Shown here: in pieces, positions 52,066 to 60,929 of the stretch
Position numbering within the stretch: position 1 is the first letter of the stretch
How the letters are laid out: each line of letters begins with the position of its first letter
Assembly: GCF_040361275.1 (NCBI RefSeq)
Contig: NZ_APNH01000006.1
Location: 1-64,000, forward strand
Source: Salinisphaera sp. T31B1
GTDB lineage: Bacteria > Pseudomonadota > Gammaproteobacteria > Nevskiales > Salinisphaeraceae
Direction of reading: 5' to 3'
DNA length: 64,000 nucleotides
Position numbers and translations under genes: made by a program
Notes under the pieces: model-generated
Seen by the model: the letters and a program-made list of their open reading frames with translations, nothing else
Told to the model about the DNA's origin: nothing
The model's database searches: none

Positions 52066-53001
52066 ATGCTGAATCCCGATCGCGAATCTCGCTTCATCAA
52101 CTCGACTACAGTGATGGCCATCCTGGCTCTGGCCGTTCTCAGTGCGTTGCTCCTTTGTGCGGCGTTTACCGCCGGAGCGCTCACGACCCGTCTCTATCAC
52201 CTCGAGTCGCAAGCGAATACGTCGGCACTAGCACCAATCGATGATGAACAGCTCGAGGCTCTGATTAAGAAACTCATCGGCGTTGCGATGGAAGCGGCTG
52301 GTACCGATGACGAAGCGCTGGACCGACGCGTGCGAGAGTCGATTCGCAAGATCGCCCAGTCGAGCGCGGAGAAGCACGGCCAACGACGGATCGTTCCGAG
52401 TGCCGGCAACACGCTGGGCACCCCGGTTTCTCGCGTACGGGCCGTCGATAGCGAACGCGACCATATTCTCGGCGACCCAAATGCACCGGTCAGTCTGATC
52501 GTTTACGACGATTTCGAATGCCCATTCTGTAAGCGGCATCAGGACACGATCAAACGTGTGCCGGATCTCTACGACGGCCGCGTCAATGTGGTGCTGCGCC
52601 ACCTCCCGCTGGCCATGCACAACCCGGTCGCACAGGACGAAGCGTTGCTCAGCAAATGCGTCGCCCGCCAAGGCGGTAACAATGCCTTCTGGCAGTTTGT
52701 CGATTCAGTTTTCGAGCACAGTGGCGGCAACGGTCGCGGCCTATCACGACAGGCAGTGGATACCGCCATCACGCAACTTGATCTCGATCCTCAGGATATT
52801 CGGGATTGCGTCGACGACAATCGTGCCGAGCTGATCGCGGAGGTCGATGCTGACGTGCACGAAGCATCTGTTATCGGTGTTCAAGGCACCCCCGGCAATG
52901 TCGTCATCAACAATAGTAGCGGCCAAGCGCTCCGACTAAACGGTGCTCGGCCACTGGCGCATTTCTCCCCGCTGTTCGAACAGATGCTCGGTGGGGCCTA
53001 A
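52066..53001 (+). CDS. DsbA-like thiol:disulfide protein of the conjugation system
   Basis: The 311-residue protein has an N-terminal membrane helix (residues 15-40), a helical spacer (60-105) and a DsbA-type domain with CPFC (152-155) in LIVYDDFECPFCKRH and the GVQGTPGNVVIN cis-proline loop. It starts the operon with traF, traH and traG, like the redox proteins of F (TrbB) and SXT (DsbC). It should form disulfides in the pilus-assembly proteins. Confidence 0.85.
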   Translation: MLNPDRESRFINSTTVMAILALAVLSALLLCAAFTAGALTTRLYHLESQANTSALAPIDDEQLEALIKKLIGVAMEAAGTDDEALDRRVRESIRKIAQSSAEKHGQRRIVPSAGNTLGTPVSRVRAVDSERDHILGDPNAPVSLIVYDDFECPFCKRHQDTIKRVPDLYDGRVNVVLRHLPLAMHNPVAQDEALLSKCVARQGGNNAFWQFVDSVFEHSGGNGRGLSRQAVDTAITQLDLDPQDIRDCVDDNRAELIAEVDADVHEASVIGVQGTPGNVVINNSSGQALRLNGARPLAHFSPLFEQMLGGA

Positions 53002-53003
53002 AT

Positions 53004-53969
53004 ATGGCTATCCATGCAACTGGGGCATTCGTCGTAGGTTGCACAACGCTGTGCCTCTCCCTGGCAGCGACAGCAGCTGATCTGAACGGGATCGAAAATC
53101 ACGGCTTCTATGGCAAGCACGCCGAAGGCTGGTTTTGGTACGAGCCGGAACCTGAACCGATCGAGCCCGACCCGATCGAAGAACCCGAGGCGGCGGTGGT
53201 CGAGGCCTCGCCGACAGCTCGGCCGGAGCCAGAGCCATCGGGCCCTGAGCCACTGTCCTCGGCCTGGTTGGCGGTCAATCTGCCTAAGTACAGACAAAAG
53301 GCCATTGACGCGCCGACCGAAACGAATATCCGAGCCTACCTTTACCTACAGCGTGTCTCGATGGACAAGGCCGAGCGTTTTGCAACGGCCACGCAGCGGG
53401 TCGTCAACGGTGACGCTCTGCTCGACGAGTACGCTCAATACCCACAAGGAACGGCCTTCATTCAGACAATGCAGCAACAGGCCACGCTGACCCAGGATGA
53501 TTTGCTCCGGGAGATGTCCGGTCAGACGGGGTTGATGTTCTTTTTCGAGTCGAATTGTGGCTACTGCGCCATGCAGGTTTCCGTGCTCAAGACGCTCGAA
53601 CGTCTCTATGGGACGCGGATCGTTCCCGTTTCGACCGACGGGCTGCCATTGCCGGGCAATCCGTTTCCCGATTTCGTGCCCGATCGCGGCGTAGCGAAGC
53701 AGCTCAGGATACGAACGACGCCCGCTCTCGTACTAGCCCATCCTCCGAACGGTATGCAGGTCGTAGCACACGGGCTCATGAGCGTCGAGGAACTCAAGGC
53801 CCGAATGCTGGCAGTCGCGGCACAACGCGGCTGGATCAGCCCGGCCCGCTATCAGCAGACACGTCCTTCTACTAAGCACCGGGGTGATTTTGCTGAGATC
53901 GCAGTCAGCGAAGAGGTCACAGCAAGCCCCGCACGATTGGTCGAGTCAATCGACAATGCCACCCGGTAA
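53004..53969 (+). CDS. traF: TraF, F-type conjugal transfer pilus assembly protein
   Basis: The 321-residue protein has a signal peptide (to about 25), a proline/glutamate-rich section (48-82) and a thioredoxin-like C-terminal domain with CGYC at 185-188 in FFFESNCGYCAMQV. This keeps the cysteine pair, which F TraF lacks. It lies two bases after the DsbA-like gene and ten before traH. It acts in the periplasm in pilus assembly. Confidence 0.9.
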   Translation: MAIHATGAFVVGCTTLCLSLAATAADLNGIENHGFYGKHAEGWFWYEPEPEPIEPDPIEEPEAAVVEASPTARPEPEPSGPEPLSSAWLAVNLPKYRQKAIDAPTETNIRAYLYLQRVSMDKAERFATATQRVVNGDALLDEYAQYPQGTAFIQTMQQQATLTQDDLLREMSGQTGLMFFFESNCGYCAMQVSVLKTLERLYGTRIVPVSTDGLPLPGNPFPDFVPDRGVAKQLRIRTTPALVLAHPPNGMQVVAHGLMSVEELKARMLAVAAQRGWISPARYQQTRPSTKHRGDFAEIAVSEEVTASPARLVESIDNATR

Positions 53970-53978
53970 GCCATCCAT

Positions 53979-55364
53979 ATGTTCGTAAAGCGTCTGGTTT
54001 TTTCTTTGTCCCTCCTGCTCTTATCGTCGGTACCCGCATGGGCCGACCTAAACGATGAGATGGAAGGGATGCTCAACGATATGTCCAACTTCACCGCGCC
54101 GGGCGTGTACGAAACGCAACGGCGCGGCGTCATTTCCGGCGGCTCGTACAGCGGACGCAACAAGATCATGAACGAGAACCTGCTCTCGGTCGTACCCCCA
54201 TCTGTGGGCGCAGGCTGTGGCGGCATCGATCTGTTCGGTGGCTCTTTCTCCTATATAAGCGCCGACCGGCTAGTGAATCTTTTTCGTTCTGTCGCTTCAA
54301 ACGCCAAGAGCTACGCCTTTCAAATCGCACTCAAGGAGATGTGTGAGACCTGTATGGCCACCATCGAATCCCTTCAGAAAAAACTTCAGGCGCTCAATCA
54401 GATGTCGCTGAACTCTTGCGAGGCGGCGCAGGGCATCGTCACCGATTCAGCCAAGGCGATGAAGGGCACGCTTACCAAGGAAAACAGCATGATCGCCCAG
54501 ACCGCCGGCAACTTCGGCGACACCTTCCAGTCAATGTTCGACAGTGACCCGTCCAAGATAGCCCAGGACACGGCACCGGAAGCAACGAGCGAACGCATCA
54601 CCGGCAACTTGGTCTGGCGAGCGCTTAACAAAGGGGCAGTGCAGTCTTGGTTCACCTACGGCGACACAAGCATGCTCGAGGCCATCATGTCGATGACAGG
54701 CACGGTCATCGTTCAGAACAGCGTCGAGTCGGACGATGAGGGCGAATCTAACCCGACGATGACGGCCCCGAGCACGATCGATCTACAGGATCTCATCGAA
54801 GGCGGTCAGGTCACGGTTCTCGATTGCGTGGACTCGGACAACTCGGCTAACGGCTGCCTCGAGGTGCAGACCCGTACCGTGCAGCTCAAAGGACTTGGCA
54901 AACGAATCGAGGAAATGCTGCTTGGCACGAGCACAAACCCGGGAATCATCCACAAGATGACGCATCTCGATTCGTCACCGCTCAACCAGGAGAAGGCATT
55001 CATCATTGCGCTGCCGGGTTCCTACGGCACTTTCCTGCGAAAGCTCGCCTCGGCCAATGAGGCTGCGGCCGTGATGTTCGTCGAAGAGACCTCACGCTAC
55101 ATCGCTCTCGATATGGCACGCGAACTTCTGCTATCGGCGACAAAGGCCGCTCAAACAGCTGCTGCATCAGAAGAACACGCCTACGCCCAGCAAGCCAATG
55201 AACTCATCTACCAGGCTCGGGTAGCGATTCAGCGCGACGCGATGATGTTCGAAGACAAGTACGCAAAGACCGATCTGCTCACCAAGTACCAGGCCTATTT
55301 GTCTGAACAGAGCGTTCGACCATACCTGGCGACCGGCTCTCAGCAGAACGTCTCGATCAATTAA
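53979..55364 (+). CDS. traH: TraH, F-type conjugal transfer pilus assembly protein
   Basis: The 461-residue protein has a signal peptide and the TraH hallmarks: DLNDEMEGMLNDMSNFTAPGVYETQRRGVISGGSYSGRN and VGAGCGGIDLFGGSFSYISADRLVNLFRSVASNAKSYAFQIALKEMCETC. It is a periplasmic part of the F-pilus machinery, working with TraF and TraW-type proteins. Length is normal. Next comes traG after 20 bp. Confidence 0.95.
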   Translation: MFVKRLVFSLSLLLLSSVPAWADLNDEMEGMLNDMSNFTAPGVYETQRRGVISGGSYSGRNKIMNENLLSVVPPSVGAGCGGIDLFGGSFSYISADRLVNLFRSVASNAKSYAFQIALKEMCETCMATIESLQKKLQALNQMSLNSCEAAQGIVTDSAKAMKGTLTKENSMIAQTAGNFGDTFQSMFDSDPSKIAQDTAPEATSERITGNLVWRALNKGAVQSWFTYGDTSMLEAIMSMTGTVIVQNSVESDDEGESNPTMTAPSTIDLQDLIEGGQVTVLDCVDSDNSANGCLEVQTRTVQLKGLGKRIEEMLLGTSTNPGIIHKMTHLDSSPLNQEKAFIIALPGSYGTFLRKLASANEAAAVMFVEETSRYIALDMARELLLSATKAAQTAAASEEHAYAQQANELIYQARVAIQRDAMMFEDKYAKTDLLTKYQAYLSEQSVRPYLATGSQQNVSIN

Positions 55365-55384
55365 TCTCGGAAGGGCCGGCAGTC

Positions 55385-58300
55385 ATGTGGGACATCTATT
55401 CGATCGGTGACGGTGAATTTCTCGCCGGGATACTCAACGCAGTAGCAATGGTCACAGGCACAGGCGACTTCGCCACGCTTGTACGCATTGGCTTCGGGCT
55501 CGGAGTGCTTCTCATCGCACTTCAGGGCGTGCTCTCCGGCGGGCGCGGAGTGCAATGGCAGGAAGCTATGCTCGGGCTCGCGATCTATCTGGTCATGTTC
55601 GGGCCGCAGGTCCGCGTCAATGTCGAGGATATGTACTCGGGTCAGGTCTACCCGGTCGACAACATTCCGTTCGGCGTCGCGGCCGCGGGCAGTGTTCTGT
55701 CACGCGCTGGGTACAGTATTACGCAGCTGTTCGAGACGGGGTTCAGCACGCCAGCGATGACCGAGCAAAGCTACGGCATGAGTCTGAAACGGCTTCAAGC
55801 CGCACGCGAAGCAATGCTGAACCGTATCAATACAGGCGAAGCCAATAGCCCGATACCCGGATCGGATGTTGAGAAGTCCTGGTCTAACTATGTGCGTGAA
55901 TGCACGCTCACCGCCGTCGACCTCCACGACCAGAACCCTAGTGTTGGTATGAGCCTTGATGAAGTGCTGAACCGCCCATTACCAGAAGCACTACATTTCG
56001 CGAACGACGACTTCTATTACACCGAGATCTATATCGGTGGCGCTCCGCAGACACTCAGCTGTGATCGCGCCTTCGTGACGCTCGAAAACTTCACTAATGC
56101 GGTCTTCCTGCCGGCAGCGAAGACAAATATCAAGGCGTACATGGCGCCTGACTCTTTCCTAAGTACAGATCAACTGCTTCAAAACGCGATGGATGGCATC
56201 GAGCAGTTCGGCGTCAATATCGACACGTACCTGAAGGCGGTCTATCTCACCCCGATCTATGGCGACTCCGTAGTGCAGAAGCACCTCGGCTCGAAACAGA
56301 ATGTGATGGCAGCGATCGTCAACGAAGCCGTTCAGCGGCGAAACGCTCAATGGCAGGCACAGAAGAGTGTTTTCGAAACGAGCGTTCAGCCGTTCATGAC
56401 CTTTATGGAAGCCCTGTTCTATGCGCTGACGCCAATCATGGGCCTTGTCATTGGGCTCGGCGTCATGGGTATGAAGATGATCGGCAAGTACCTGGTGCTC
56501 GCGCTGTGGATTCAGATGTGGATGCCGGTCATGGCGATCGTGAACCACTACATGCATGCCGCTACTGCGGGCAAGATCAGTTCGGTATTAGCGGCGGTGG
56601 TCTCGGAACCGATGAGCATTACGGGGATGTCTCAGTTCGACGGCATCATTCAGAATCAGCTGGCTGTCGGCGGCATGCTCGCATCGAGCGTACCGATCAT
56701 CGCGCTGTTTATTGTGAGCGGAAGCTACTACGCACTTACGAACGTAGCCGGCCAGATGACAGGCCAAGATCATGTCGATGAGAACAAAGCCGCCCCGAGC
56801 ACGTCGGCACCGGCTCAATTCGGCGCGATGCAGCAGTGGGACGCAGAACGCGGGCTGCACGGCACAGGTGCTGAGGGCACTATGACGTCGTTCTCATGGT
56901 CAGCGCAGGACGCTGAACATACAGCATCGACTCAGGCCGCCATGCAATCGGCGAATTCGAATTTCAGCTCGATGCTCGGCCAACGTGTTAGCTCGATGTC
57001 AGGCTCGTCCGAGAAAGGTGGACAATCGTTCAGCTTCGGATCGGGCACACGAGTAGGCAATTCACAATCTGAGAGCATGCTCCAATCGAAGGGGCAATCG
57101 CTCGCTGACCGGTGGTCCCATAGCCAGGGGATATCTTCGGATCAGATCGCATCTTTCGGTGCGTCGGCGGCGACAGGGGCCCAATCTACACCGCAGTTGT
57201 CCGCGTCCATCCAGGCTCAAACACGGCTCAATGAGACTGAAGCTGATCAACTCGCAAACGATCTCCAGCAGACGTTTAAAGAAGACGAAAGCTGGAACGC
57301 ATCCTATAACCAACAAGTCGCCAAAGAATTTTCCCAGGGCTCCGAGAATATATATACCCGGGGCACTGGATTGTCGGAAGACAAGCAGCTCCAACAGGCG
57401 GCCCAGGAAAGCTATCAAGCATCTCAGTCATACAATGAGGCCGTATCGAGCGGTGTAACCCGTGGCACACGCCAAGACGTGGACGGCGTGAAAGCGGGCA
57501 AAAACCTTTCTGCGAACAGCGCCGCCAATGCTCGCCTTCAGGACGCGATCACCAACGCCGGCTATAACGGTGCTGTCGATCAGTGGATGGCCTCCACCTC
57601 GGGTGAGGATGCAATCCGACAGATGGGTGGGGACGAACAGGCGGCGCGCTCATATGCAATGTTGCTGACGGCCAACGGTCAGAATCTCTATGCCGATAAG
57701 GACCAGCTGAGCGGGGCCGAACAGGGCATGCTGCAAGATTCCGCGAATTCAGCATTGGCACAAACCTTCGGCCAGGCCGGCGCACCGGCCTTTGGCGATC
57801 GCGCTTCTGCAAATGAATCTGTTGCGGCTGGACAGCTACCTGATCAGGGTGGCGTGCGCGGCCAGGTTGAACAGGCAGTCGGAAGCATGAATGTGCCAGA
57901 CGCCGGGCAGGTGCGCGGTAATGCAGCCGCAGGCCTTACAGCTGCGCAACACGCATCGCGCGGCCCGAGCGACGCAGCCTTGGGCGATGATTATGAAGCT
58001 CGAAACGATCATATTCGAGACGCATCACAGCCTGCGTATGCATCGTTCAAGGGCAAAGACGAGGCAATGACTCGAGGGATGATCGACGAGCAGAACAGTC
58101 GCGGATCCATCGCAGATACCCAGACGCAGGGCGCCCATGCGGGCAAAGATTTTCTCGGCAATGTCGGTGCTATCGGCAGCGCTGCGTGGACATCACTGAT
58201 TGATAGCGATAAGAGCTTCTCTGACGTTCGTTCGGAGCAAATGGCAGCTGAGTATCAATCCCACTATGACTATGCGAAAGGGAAAGATCTAACCGACCAA

Positions 58301-58882
58301 CTGGCTGATGTCTACGCGCGTACCGCGAGCCTTGGCGCTCTTGAAGACCGTGCTGTCGATTGGCTTGGTAACAACGTAAGCCCCGGTATTGCTGAAAGCA
58401 TCGGCTGGCAGCGCGAATACACGGAAGAAACGGAAGCACTCGCCAGCAAACTCGACCCTCAGATTCGAGAAAGTATTCAGAAAGCCGCATACGAGGGCCC
58501 TGGACAGAACGGCAGCCGCCTGGACCGTGTAGCAGATCTCAACAACCCCGACCGCCATTTTCCAGATCGAGCCGGCGTCGAAACGGCCGAAACCCCCAGC
58601 GATCAGGACAGCTCCGGCATTCGCCCATACATCGAGACTGCCGACGTCGGGCCGTTTATGCCAGACCGTCAGCCTTCCAACGTCGATTTGTCCGACAGCC
58701 AGCCTGTCGACGATGGCAAACCCGGCAATGAACTGTCTTCGTTCGAAGGCAAGAACGATCAACGCCAGGCGGCTGCGCGTGCGAAGCAGGACGCTGAGGA
58801 ACGAGCAATCCTCTTGGAACCGATTACGGTGCAGGGCAGCGTGCCGGCAACAGGCGTCGGGCAGAACATGGGGCGATCATAG
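55385..58882 (+). CDS. traG: TraG, F-type mating-pair stabilisation/exclusion-recognition protein
   Basis: The 1165-residue protein has the TraG N-terminal domain (1-480) with hydrophobic helices near 20-75 and 350-470, then a long hydrophilic, Ser/Gln/Ala-rich part (480-1165) expected in the periplasm. TraG works in pilus assembly, mating-pair stabilisation and recognition of recipient exclusion proteins. The C-terminal part is the least conserved region of the family. The gene after it is convergent. Confidence 0.92.
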   Translation: MWDIYSIGDGEFLAGILNAVAMVTGTGDFATLVRIGFGLGVLLIALQGVLSGGRGVQWQEAMLGLAIYLVMFGPQVRVNVEDMYSGQVYPVDNIPFGVAAAGSVLSRAGYSITQLFETGFSTPAMTEQSYGMSLKRLQAAREAMLNRINTGEANSPIPGSDVEKSWSNYVRECTLTAVDLHDQNPSVGMSLDEVLNRPLPEALHFANDDFYYTEIYIGGAPQTLSCDRAFVTLENFTNAVFLPAAKTNIKAYMAPDSFLSTDQLLQNAMDGIEQFGVNIDTYLKAVYLTPIYGDSVVQKHLGSKQNVMAAIVNEAVQRRNAQWQAQKSVFETSVQPFMTFMEALFYALTPIMGLVIGLGVMGMKMIGKYLVLALWIQMWMPVMAIVNHYMHAATAGKISSVLAAVVSEPMSITGMSQFDGIIQNQLAVGGMLASSVPIIALFIVSGSYYALTNVAGQMTGQDHVDENKAAPSTSAPAQFGAMQQWDAERGLHGTGAEGTMTSFSWSAQDAEHTASTQAAMQSANSNFSSMLGQRVSSMSGSSEKGGQSFSFGSGTRVGNSQSESMLQSKGQSLADRWSHSQGISSDQIASFGASAATGAQSTPQLSASIQAQTRLNETEADQLANDLQQTFKEDESWNASYNQQVAKEFSQGSENIYTRGTGLSEDKQLQQAAQESYQASQSYNEAVSSGVTRGTRQDVDGVKAGKNLSANSAANARLQDAITNAGYNGAVDQWMASTSGEDAIRQMGGDEQAARSYAMLLTANGQNLYADKDQLSGAEQGMLQDSANSALAQTFGQAGAPAFGDRASANESVAAGQLPDQGGVRGQVEQAVGSMNVPDAGQVRGNAAAGLTAAQHASRGPSDAALGDDYEARNDHIRDASQPAYASFKGKDEAMTRGMIDEQNSRGSIADTQTQGAHAGKDFLGNVGAIGSAAWTSLIDSDKSFSDVRSEQMAAEYQSHYDYAKGKDLTDQLADVYARTASLGALEDRAVDWLGNNVSPGIAESIGWQREYTEETEALASKLDPQIRESIQKAAYEGPGQNGSRLDRVADLNNPDRHFPDRAGVETAETPSDQDSSGIRPYIETADVGPFMPDRQPSNVDLSDSQPVDDGKPGNELSSFEGKNDQRQAAARAKQDAEERAILLEPITVQGSVPATGVGQNMGRS

Positions 58883-58894
58883 ATCGCCCCATGT

Positions 58895-59500
58895 TCAAAT
58901 CTCACTACGCTTGGCTGGATCTTCAAGCGTAGCGAGAACCGTCGTGAGATTATCGTCGTAAAACTCATACTCGAATGCGCTGCGCTGGCTATCCGACATG
59001 ATCGGATTGAATCGTGCACGAGCCGACCCACCACTCGCGTTGCCGGCGTCTTTCGACATTACCCAGCCGTATGACGACTCTCGAGTGATATCCATGGCAC
59101 GCATAGCAGCAAAGAACGCCAGCACGCCACATACTGGGACGAACAGGCCGGACGGTTCTGTATCGAAAATCAGTGCGGCAAGATAGCTGAGCGGCACCAC
59201 TGCGACAAAGCTGAACACCCAGACGCTGAATTTGTCCGCTCGATCCGCCCGCTTGCCATTTCCAAGACCGCATCGGGCCCGTGAGCCGCGACCCACCTGG
59301 ACCAAAAGGGCGTACCAGCCGGTTACGCCTGCCGCTACTACCGCAGACAGCAGCCCGGCTCTACCCAAAGCAAGTGCCTGCACTGACCCAGACAGGCTAA
59401 GCGCATATCCAACGGCGGTCACAACCAGGCTCAAGCCCAGCCAGAGCAGCTTATATCGCCAGTGCGGCTTTTGAATCGCGCGTCGAAGATCGGCTTTCAT
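58895..59500 (-). CDS. Membrane protein of unknown function, convergent to traG
   Basis: The 201-residue protein has four hydrophobic segments between residues 15 and 125 and a soluble, charged C-terminus (DSQRSAFEYEFYDDNLTTVLATLEDPAK). It begins MKADLRRAIQKPHWRYKLLWLGLSL at ATG 59500. In SXT and IncC elements the entry-exclusion gene lies next to traG, so exclusion is a possible role. There is no sequence similarity that I can recognise. Confidence 0.6.
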   Translation of the reverse strand: MKADLRRAIQKPHWRYKLLWLGLSLVVTAVGYALSLSGSVQALALGRAGLLSAVVAAGVTGWYALLVQVGRGSRARCGLGNGKRADRADKFSVWVFSFVAVVPLSYLAALIFDTEPSGLFVPVCGVLAFFAAMRAMDITRESSYGWVMSKDAGNASGGSARARFNPIMSDSQRSAFEYEFYDDNLTTVLATLEDPAKRSEI

Positions 59501-59802
59501 TATTCTAATTCCTCTGGTCGATAGCTCATTTTCCCATGATTGCGCCAAACCGCCAGAAGTAAGCGAAATTGCCGTTTTCCAGACGCCACGAGGTGTATGT
59601 AGGTGCAAGACTGACAGGAATCATCCTCTTGATTGCCTCGTGCTCAAGAGTTTGCCATCCGCTGCATGCGCGCGGATTCACTCTGTCCTAACGGACCACG
59701 TTAGCTGAACGTGTCATAAGAACAGCATTCAACCGGCCCCAGGGGTGTATCACCCCAAGGGGGTGACTCCGATGGGCTCAACAACCGTCACTGGAGTTCA
59801 CT
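59501..59802. promoter_or_regulatory. Intergenic region with GGGGTG dyads
   Basis: Positions 59739-59770 contain CCAGGGGTGTATCACCCCAA then GGGGGTGA: GGGGTG-TAT-CACCCC and TCACCCC-AA-GGGGGTGA are alternative dyads. The first ten bases are shared with 51967-51976. It lies 35-65 bp before the next gene and may be an activator site. Nothing else is seen. Confidence 0.45.
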
Positions 59803-60066
59803 ATGGCATCGCTCGTCTTTTTCACCGCTTTCTTCATGCTCTACTCGATCAATGAGCTGGGGAAGCTTTCAAGACAGTCTGCTTCCCGGCCCAAATCGTT
59901 CGTATTTAAGAAGGCCGTTCAAGCTATCTCTGACGTTGTGTCGAAGCTCAAGGCGAAGCTCAAGACATCTCAGACAGAGAAACCAGCCGAACCGGAGTAT
60001 CCGGAAGAACTGGTAGCCAATCCGGACTGGAGTGTCTACGACACACCATCCTTCCGCCGGATCTGA
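59803..60066 (+). CDS. Small membrane-anchored, lysine-rich protein
   Basis: The 87-residue protein has one N-terminal hydrophobic helix (ASLVFFTAFFMLYSI) and a basic middle (KKAVQAISDVVSKLKAKLKTSQ). TGGAG precedes ATG 59803 and a strong terminator follows. This is a stand-alone unit with its own control region. Not recognised. Confidence 0.6.
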   Translation: MASLVFFTAFFMLYSINELGKLSRQSASRPKSFVFKKAVQAISDVVSKLKAKLKTSQTEKPAEPEYPEELVANPDWSVYDTPSFRRI

Positions 60067-60075
60067 TCTGGCAAA

Positions 60076-60112
60076 CCCACCCACCGACTTGTCGGTGGGT
60101 GGTCCTTCCTTC
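60076..60112 (+). terminator. Intrinsic terminator
   Basis: CCACCCACCGAC-TT-GTCGGTGGGTGG is a perfect 12-bp stem followed by TCCTTCCTT. It ends the small plus-strand gene and may also serve the convergent minus-strand nuclease gene. Confidence 0.85.
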
Positions 60113-60133
60113 ATTCCCAGCCGTAATTCCCGA

Positions 60134-60841
60134 TTATTTGAGTCGCATGATTGCTTCAACGGCTCTAGTAATTACGGCCTCATCAAGCGTCCGGACATTC
60201 GTGCCGAGCAGGGCAGTTTCGATCTGACGCGTCTGCAAAGGCACGATAGGCACGTGACGAATATGCTCGGCCCGCCAGTGCGTTTTTCGACTGCCGGCGA
60301 CGACGAGCGTATTCACCCACACGCTGATATCTCTGGTGCCCAGGTATTGCCGCAGAGCGCGCGCCTGGCCCGTAACCTGCCGAACCGGATTGCGCATCTG
60401 TGTGTAGTAAACCGTCCCGCGGCGGCCGATCTTCTGAACTGGCCAGGATTGATCCCGCGCCCCGCCGGCGATCACCGTACCGATATTGCTCTTGATCTCG
60501 ATCACAGTCACGCCAGTTGGACCAACAACGATCGCGTCGATCTCTGTCGCGCCTGTACGGGACCATGAATTCGGTACCGCGACCTGATTAAAGAGGGCGT
60601 ACCCGTCTGGCAGAACGCCGCTAATCTTCCTGACTGCCGCGATCTCCCCCCGGTAACCCACCCGCCGAGCGGTCGGTACACTAATCCAGCTCAGCGTCAG
60701 GCCACCGAATACGAATAGTGCCAGGAGTTCGTCTGTACCTAATGCGAGGCATAGGCTGGGCAACACGAACACCAAGAATAGAGTCAGACGCCAACGCTGA
60801 CGAACAAAGTCTCGAGGGTATGAAATCAAAGAGGGAGCCAT
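60134..60841 (-). CDS. NERD-domain membrane-anchored nuclease-like protein
   Basis: The 235-residue protein has two N-terminal hydrophobic segments (17-33, 40-54) followed by a NERD domain: TGATEIDAIVVGPTGVTVIEIKSNIGTVI shows the Asp and Glu-x-Lys of the restriction-endonuclease-like fold. NERD proteins are DNA-processing nucleases. It lies 88 bp downstream of the UvrD-like helicase on the same strand, so the two may act together in DNA processing or defence. Confidence 0.85.
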   Translation of the reverse strand: MAPSLISYPRDFVRQRWRLTLFLVFVLPSLCLALGTDELLALFVFGGLTLSWISVPTARRVGYRGEIAAVRKISGVLPDGYALFNQVAVPNSWSRTGATEIDAIVVGPTGVTVIEIKSNIGTVIAGGARDQSWPVQKIGRRGTVYYTQMRNPVRQVTGQARALRQYLGTRDISVWVNTLVVAGSRKTHWRAEHIRHVPIVPLQTRQIETALLGTNVRTLDEAVITRAVEAIMRLK

Positions 60842-60929
60842 GCCGGTTTCCAGTAATGCGATACAGAACGCATCGCATTGGGCGATAACTCATAATCGCC
60901 CGTGTTCAGGTTTCCGCAACAGCTCGCGT

